A stretch of DNA of 9,844 nt from contig JAEWGL010000096.1 of assembly GCA_023388335.1 (NCBI GenBank), positions 1 through 9,844 on the forward strand. The letters run 5' to 3'. Under the pieces are notes generated by a model. The model was not told where the DNA came from. It was given only the letters and a program-made list of their open reading frames with translations, and searched no databases. Position 1 is the first letter of the stretch; each line of letters opens with the position of its first letter. The DNA comes from Pseudomonadota bacterium. GTDB taxonomy: Bacteria; Pseudomonadota; Gammaproteobacteria; Pseudomonadales; Pseudomonadaceae. Of the stretch, positions 6,778 through 9,844 are shown piece by piece. Both the position numbers and the translations under genes were made by a program.

Positions 6778-8118
6778 TCAGTCGAGCTTGAGCACCTTCG
6801 CCAGGACGATCTTGGGGCCCTTCATCTTCTTGATGATGATGCGCAGGCCTTCGACTTCCAGCGCCTCCTCTTCCTCGGGTACTCGCTTGAGGGTCTCGTA
6901 GACCAGGCCTGCGAGGGTTTCCGCCTCGATATGGTCCAGATCCAGGCCGAGCAGGCGCTCGATCTTGAACAACGGCGTATCGCCGCGGACCAACAGTTTG
7001 CCGGGCTGGTAGGCGAGGATGCCGCGCTCGGCCTTGCGGTGTTCGTCCTGAATGTCACCGACCAGCACTTCCAGCACGTCTTCCATGGTCAGGTAGCCGA
7101 TCACCTTGCCATCGGCCTCCTCGACCAGCACGAAGTGCGCGCCGCCCTTGCGGAACTGCTCCAGCAGCTGCGACAGCGGCATATGCCGGGACACGCGCTC
7201 GAGCGGCCGGGTGAGCTCGCTGAGGTCGAGCGTCTCGGGGATATGGTCCAGCTCGGCCAGTTCCAGCAGCAAGTCCTTGATGTGCAACAGACCGATGTAT
7301 TCGCCGCGTTCGTTGTCGAATACCGGGTAGCGGCTGAACTTGTGCCGGCGGAACATCCCGAGGGTTTCCTTGAGTGGCGCGTGGGCATCGAGGCTGACCA
7401 TGTCTTCGCGGGAGTTGGCCCAGTCGACGACTTCCAGCTCACCCATTTCCACGGCCGAGGCCAGCACGCGCATGCCCTGGTCGCTTGGGTCATGGCCACG
7501 GCTGGAGTGCAGGATCAACTTGAGCTCTTCGCGGCTGTAATGGTGCTCATGGTGCGGCCCGGGCTCGCCTTGGCCAGCGATGCGCAGGATGGCGTTGGCG
7601 CTGGCGTTGAGCAGGTAGATGGCCGGGTACATGAGCCAATAGAACAGGTACAACGGCACGGCCGTCCACAGCGACAGCAGTTCGGGTTTGCGGATTGCCC
7701 ACGATTTGGGCGCCAGCTCGCCGACGACGATATGCAAGTAGGAGATCACGAAGAACGCGGTGAAGAAGGACACGGCCTTGATCACCTCGGGCGTATTGAC
7801 GCCAACGGCCTCCAGCAGCGGCTCCAGCAGGTGGGCGAAGGCCGGCTCGCCGACCCAGCCGAGGCCGAGCGAGGCGAGGGTGATGCCCAGCTGGCAGGCC
7901 GAAAGATAGGCATCCAGCTGGTTGTGAACCTTGCGCAGGATGCTGCCTCGCCAGCCATGCTGCTCGGCGATCGACTCGACCCGGGTCGAGCGCAGCTTGA
8001 CCATGGCGAACTCGGCTGCCACGAAGAATCCATTGAGCAGCACCAGGAACAGTGCAAAGAGAATCATGCCGAAATCGGCAAAAAGAGACGTGAAGCTGAT
8101 ACCAGGGGAAGGGTCCAT
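6778..8118 (-). CDS. CNNM/CorC-type membrane protein with CBS domains (HlyC/CorC family)
   Basis: Inner-membrane protein of 446 residues from a family implicated in Mg2+ and other divalent-cation homeostasis; often annotated 'hemolysin' on weak historic grounds. Order of domains: CNNM/DUF21 membrane domain (about 15-185, with LNGFFVAAEFAMVKLRSTRV and VVGELAPKSWA), a CBS pair (about 235-357, with FSRYPVFDNERGEYIGLLHI and GKVIGYLTMEDVLEVLVGDI) and a CorC_HlyC-type C-terminal domain (about 370-446). A His-rich stretch PHHEHHYS (about 188-195) joins membrane and CBS parts. ATG 8118 is the first start possible, since an in-frame TAA lies four codons upstream; no strong Shine-Dalgarno is seen. phoR lies upstream in the same direction, but a terminator separates them, so the gene is probably expressed on its own. 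It is convergent with the M23 gene. Confidence 0.9.
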   Translation of the reverse strand: MDPSPGISFTSLFADFGMILFALFLVLLNGFFVAAEFAMVKLRSTRVESIAEQHGWRGSILRKVHNQLDAYLSACQLGITLASLGLGWVGEPAFAHLLEPLLEAVGVNTPEVIKAVSFFTAFFVISYLHIVVGELAPKSWAIRKPELLSLWTAVPLYLFYWLMYPAIYLLNASANAILRIAGQGEPGPHHEHHYSREELKLILHSSRGHDPSDQGMRVLASAVEMGELEVVDWANSREDMVSLDAHAPLKETLGMFRRHKFSRYPVFDNERGEYIGLLHIKDLLLELAELDHIPETLDLSELTRPLERVSRHMPLSQLLEQFRKGGAHFVLVEEADGKVIGYLTMEDVLEVLVGDIQDEHRKAERGILAYQPGKLLVRGDTPLFKIERLLGLDLDHIEAETLAGLVYETLKRVPEEEEALEVEGLRIIIKKMKGPKIVLAKVLKLD

Positions 8119-8154
8119 GATGGGGTTTTACGGGGTCCGTCTTCAGGGAATAGG

Positions 8155-8183
8155 AAAAAAGCGGTGCCAGTATGGGCTGGCAC
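8155..8183 (-). terminator. Intrinsic terminator after phoR
   Basis: On the minus strand GTGCCAG, a 6-nt loop and CTGGCAC form a perfect 7-bp stem (plus 8164-8183), followed by CGC and six T (plus 8155-8160). It lies about 50 nt past the phoR stop, so it should end phoBR transcription before the CBS-protein gene. A smaller 5-bp hairpin (8199-8212, GCGGC/GCCGC) precedes it. The remainder of the 113-bp gap shows no clear promoter. Confidence 0.85.
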
Positions 8184-8231
8184 AGGAGAGCCAATGTAGC
8201 GGCTGACGCCGCAATTGCAAAGGGCTGTGGC

Positions 8232-9542
8232 TCAGGAGCTCGCGCGGGGTGCGATTTGCGTCGGGGCGAAATGGCAGGTGAAGGTGCTGCCGTGGCCCGG
8301 TACGCTGCTGATCTCCAGGCGCGCGCGGTGGCGCAACAGTACATGCTTGACGATGGCAAGGCCCAGGCCGGTGCCGCCGGTGTTGGAGGCGCGGCTGGAG
8401 TCGACCCGATAGAAACGCTCGGTCAGGCGCGGCAGGTGCTTGGGGTCGATGCCGATGCCCGAGTCCTGCACGCTCAAGTGCGCGCCCTGGTCGTCGGACC
8501 ACCAGCGGATGCGGATCTGGCCTTCATCCTGGGTGTACTTGACGGCATTGAACACCAGGTTGGAGAACGCGCTGCGCAGTTCCGCCTCGCTGCCCTTCAG
8601 CCGCACACCCGGCTCGGCATCCAGGGTGATGCGCTGGTTGCGTTGACCGGAGAGGGCCTGGGCATCGCTTTTCACCGACTGCAGCAAGGTTTCGACGACC
8701 ACCGGCTGGTTGTCCGAGGGGTAGTCGGTGGCTTCGAGCTTGGCCAGCAACAGCAGGTCGTTGAGCAGGGTCTGCATGCGCTCGCCTTGTTGCTGCATCT
8801 GTTGCAGGGCCCGGGTCCAACGTGGGTTGACCGCTTCGACGTTGTCCAGCAGGGTCTCCACGTAGCCGGTGATCACCGTCAGCGGCGTGCGCAGCTCGTG
8901 GGAGACGTTGGCGATGAAGTCCTTGCGCATCTGTTCGAGCTGGTGGATACGGGTCACGTCGCGCACCAGCATCAGGTGCTCGTTGTTGCCATAGCGGGTG
9001 ATGTGCAGCTGCACCCGCAGACGGTCATTGATCGGCGAGGGGATTTCCAGCGGCTCGAGGTGGTTTTCCTGCTCGAAATACTCTTTGAAACGTGGGTGGC
9101 GAACCAGGTTGGTCACCGGCTGGCCCCCATCCTGAGGGGTCTTGAGGCCAAGCAGGGTCTCCGCGGCGCGGTTCCACCACTCCAGATTGCCCTGGCTGTC
9201 GAGCATGATCACCGCATCGCGCAGGGCCGCGGTGGATTCCTGCACCCGGTCGATCACGGCCTGCAGGCGCCCGCGCACGCGCTGATCGCGGCGTTGCAGG
9301 TGATAGATGCTGTCGAACACTTCGCCCCACAAGCCGTAGCCGTCGGGCGGAGCCTGGTCGGGTTGGTGATGGCGTAGCCAGTCGTGCAGGCGTAGCAGTT
9401 GTTTGAGGGTCCATCCCAGGTAGACCGCCAGGCCCACAGCCAGGCTCCAGCCATAAAAGCCTGTGACCAGTCCGGCCAGCAGGCAGACGCTGACCAGCAG
9501 GAGCAGGTGACGAATCAGGGTCGCGTGCCAGTTCTGGTTCAA
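8232..9542 (-). CDS. phoR: Phosphate-regulon sensor histidine kinase PhoR
   Basis: Inner-membrane kinase/phosphatase that controls PhoB according to phosphate supply, via contact with PhoU and the Pst transporter; 436 residues. Two close N-terminal membrane helices (about 9-47) have almost no periplasmic loop, as in other PhoR proteins, so it does not sense phosphate outside directly. A PAS domain follows (about 100-198, with VIMLDSQGNLEWWNRAAETL). The kinase core has the H-box SHELRTP (His215), N-box NLVFNAVKYT (about 328-337), G1 DSGIGI (360-365) and G2 GGTGLGLAI (389-397). All catalytic residues are present. I chose the TTG at 9542-9540 as start because AAGGA sits 7 nt upstream and the protein then begins (M)NQNWHATLIRHLLLL. 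An earlier TTG at 9605 lies in repeat sequence. It is downstream of phoB in the same direction, after a 182-nt gap. Confidence 0.96.
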   Translation of the reverse strand: MNQNWHATLIRHLLLLVSVCLLAGLVTGFYGWSLAVGLAVYLGWTLKQLLRLHDWLRHHQPDQAPPDGYGLWGEVFDSIYHLQRRDQRVRGRLQAVIDRVQESTAALRDAVIMLDSQGNLEWWNRAAETLLGLKTPQDGGQPVTNLVRHPRFKEYFEQENHLEPLEIPSPINDRLRVQLHITRYGNNEHLMLVRDVTRIHQLEQMRKDFIANVSHELRTPLTVITGYVETLLDNVEAVNPRWTRALQQMQQQGERMQTLLNDLLLLAKLEATDYPSDNQPVVVETLLQSVKSDAQALSGQRNQRITLDAEPGVRLKGSEAELRSAFSNLVFNAVKYTQDEGQIRIRWWSDDQGAHLSVQDSGIGIDPKHLPRLTERFYRVDSSRASNTGGTGLGLAIVKHVLLRHRARLEISSVPGHGSTFTCHFAPTQIAPRASS

Positions 9543-9549
9543 TTTACGG

Positions 9550-9554
9550 TCCTT
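9550..9554 (-). promoter_or_regulatory. Ribosome binding site of phoR
   Basis: The minus strand reads AAGGA here, 7 nt before the TTG at 9542. It fixes the unusual TTG start and argues against the upstream TTG at 9605. Confidence 0.8.
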
Positions 9555-9576
9555 CGCATCAGCCCCAAGACTTCTC

Positions 9577-9715
9577 AGCTGCAAGCTGCAAGCTGCAAGC
9601 TGCAAGCTTCAAGTTTGAAGCGGATCGGTGGTGTTACGGGTTCTTGCTTACAAGCCGGACACTGTAGAGGCGGAGCATGCTATCGGCTTTTTCTTGCAGT
9701 TTGCAGCTTGCCGCT
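9577..9715 (-). repeat. Heptad inverted-repeat element 3 (phoB-phoR gap)
   Basis: On the plus strand, four perfect AGCTGCA units (9577-9604), then AGCTTCA and AGTTTGA (to 9618), and after a ~76-nt spacer three inverted units TGCAGTT, TGCAGCT, TGCCGCT (9695-9715). In the phoB-to-phoR direction the short arm comes first, 9 nt past the phoB stop; the long arm ends about 22 nt before the phoR ribosome binding site. The arms can pair (about 16 of 18 positions over the best stretch). It fills most of this 182-bp gap; nothing else is recognisable there beyond a GCATGC palindrome at 9675-9680. Confidence 0.85.
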
Positions 9716-9724
9716 CAACCAGCC

Positions 9725-9844
9725 TCAGCCCTTGGTGGAAAAGCGGTAGCCGGTGCCCCGCACGGTTTGTACCAGATTTTCGTACGCTTCACCCAGCGCC
9801 TTGCGCAGGCGACGGATATGCACGTCCACGGTGCGCTCCTCGAC
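9725..9844 (-). CDS. phoB: Phosphate-regulon response regulator PhoB, C-terminal end only
   Basis: DNA-binding transcriptional activator of the Pho regulon. Only the last 39 residues are in the window; the gene continues past the edge. They are the end of the OmpR/PhoB winged-helix domain: the recognition helix region VEERTVDVHIRRLRKALG followed by the wing TVRGTGYRFS and a short KG tail. This reads continuously from 9844 to the TGA at 9727-9725. The identity as PhoB, rather than another OmpR-family regulator, rests on the sequence and on phoR following in the same direction. Its promoter and any Pho box lie outside the window. Confidence 0.93.
   Translation of the reverse strand, partial: VEERTVDVHIRRLRKALGEAYENLVQTVRGTGYRFSTKG

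Noticed and set aside
8160..8183. Sigma-54 promoter for the CBS gene (TGGCAC on the minus strand)
   Set aside because: The -24 element resembles consensus, but the -12 GC is missing (a run of T instead) and the bases are explained by the phoR terminator stem.
6670..8199. 509-codon plus-strand open frame across the CBS/CorC gene
   Set aside because: It is opposite a gene with full domain matches, and its product is compositionally odd; it is a shadow of codon bias.
8172..9377. 401-codon plus-strand open frame across phoR
   Set aside because: phoR on the other strand has all kinase motifs; this frame has none.
2879..9715. Heptad repeats as PhoB binding sites (Pho boxes)
   Set aside because: Pho boxes are CTGTCAT-like units with an 11-bp period; here the unit is AGCTGCA with a 7-bp period and lies between cotranscribed genes.
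2879..9715. Heptad repeats as a CRISPR array or as REP/BIME elements
   Set aside because: There are no unique spacers between long repeats as in CRISPR. The 7-bp units do not match the 35-bp P. putida REP I remember, and no RAYT-type transposase gene is present.

Overview
The window is a GC-rich chromosomal segment from a gammaproteobacterium, most likely a Pseudomonas of the putida/fluorescens type. The pointers are the enlarged PstC and PstA permeases, the gene order pstC-pstA-pstB-phoU / response regulator / M23 peptidase / CBS-CorC protein / phoR / phoB, and the protein sequences. It is the phosphate-uptake and phosphate-sensing (Pho) locus. It is core chromosome rather than a mobile or accessory island: no insertion sequence, phage gene, CRISPR array, tRNA or rRNA is visible.

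Layout. Plus strand: the 3' part of pstC (1-1184, cut by the window edge), pstA (1202-2872), pstB (2969-3802) and phoU (3918-4688), ending in a strong intrinsic terminator (4705-4730). Next come a stand-alone CheY-like response regulator with an unassigned C-terminal domain (4851-5729) and a secreted M23-family peptidase (5856-6755). Minus strand, converging on these: a CNNM/CorC-type membrane protein with CBS domains (8118-6778), the sensor kinase phoR (9542-8232, TTG start) and the last 39 codons of phoB (9844-9725, cut by the window edge). An intrinsic terminator separates phoR from the CBS protein gene.

How the genes work together. PstC and PstA form the inner-membrane channel for phosphate and PstB is its ATPase. 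The periplasmic binding protein PstS is not in the window. PhoU links transporter state to PhoR, which phosphorylates or dephosphorylates PhoB, the activator of the Pho regulon. The response regulator, peptidase and CBS protein lie between the two halves of the system. From memory this arrangement is syntenic in other Pseudomonas, but nothing in the sequence ties them directly to phosphate.

The most unusual structure is a family of three non-coding elements made of 7-bp tandem units (AGCTGCA-like) followed, after a spacer, by the same units in inverted orientation. They sit in the pstA-pstB, pstB-phoU and phoB-phoR gaps and nowhere else in the window. Each can fold into a hairpin upstream of the next gene's ribosome binding site, and each places an in-frame TTG-CAR-CTN triplet run ahead of the true start, which can mislead gene callers. 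I saw no clearly undescribed protein system. The enlarged PstA with its coiled-coil insert and the regulator's C-terminal domain are the least understood protein parts.
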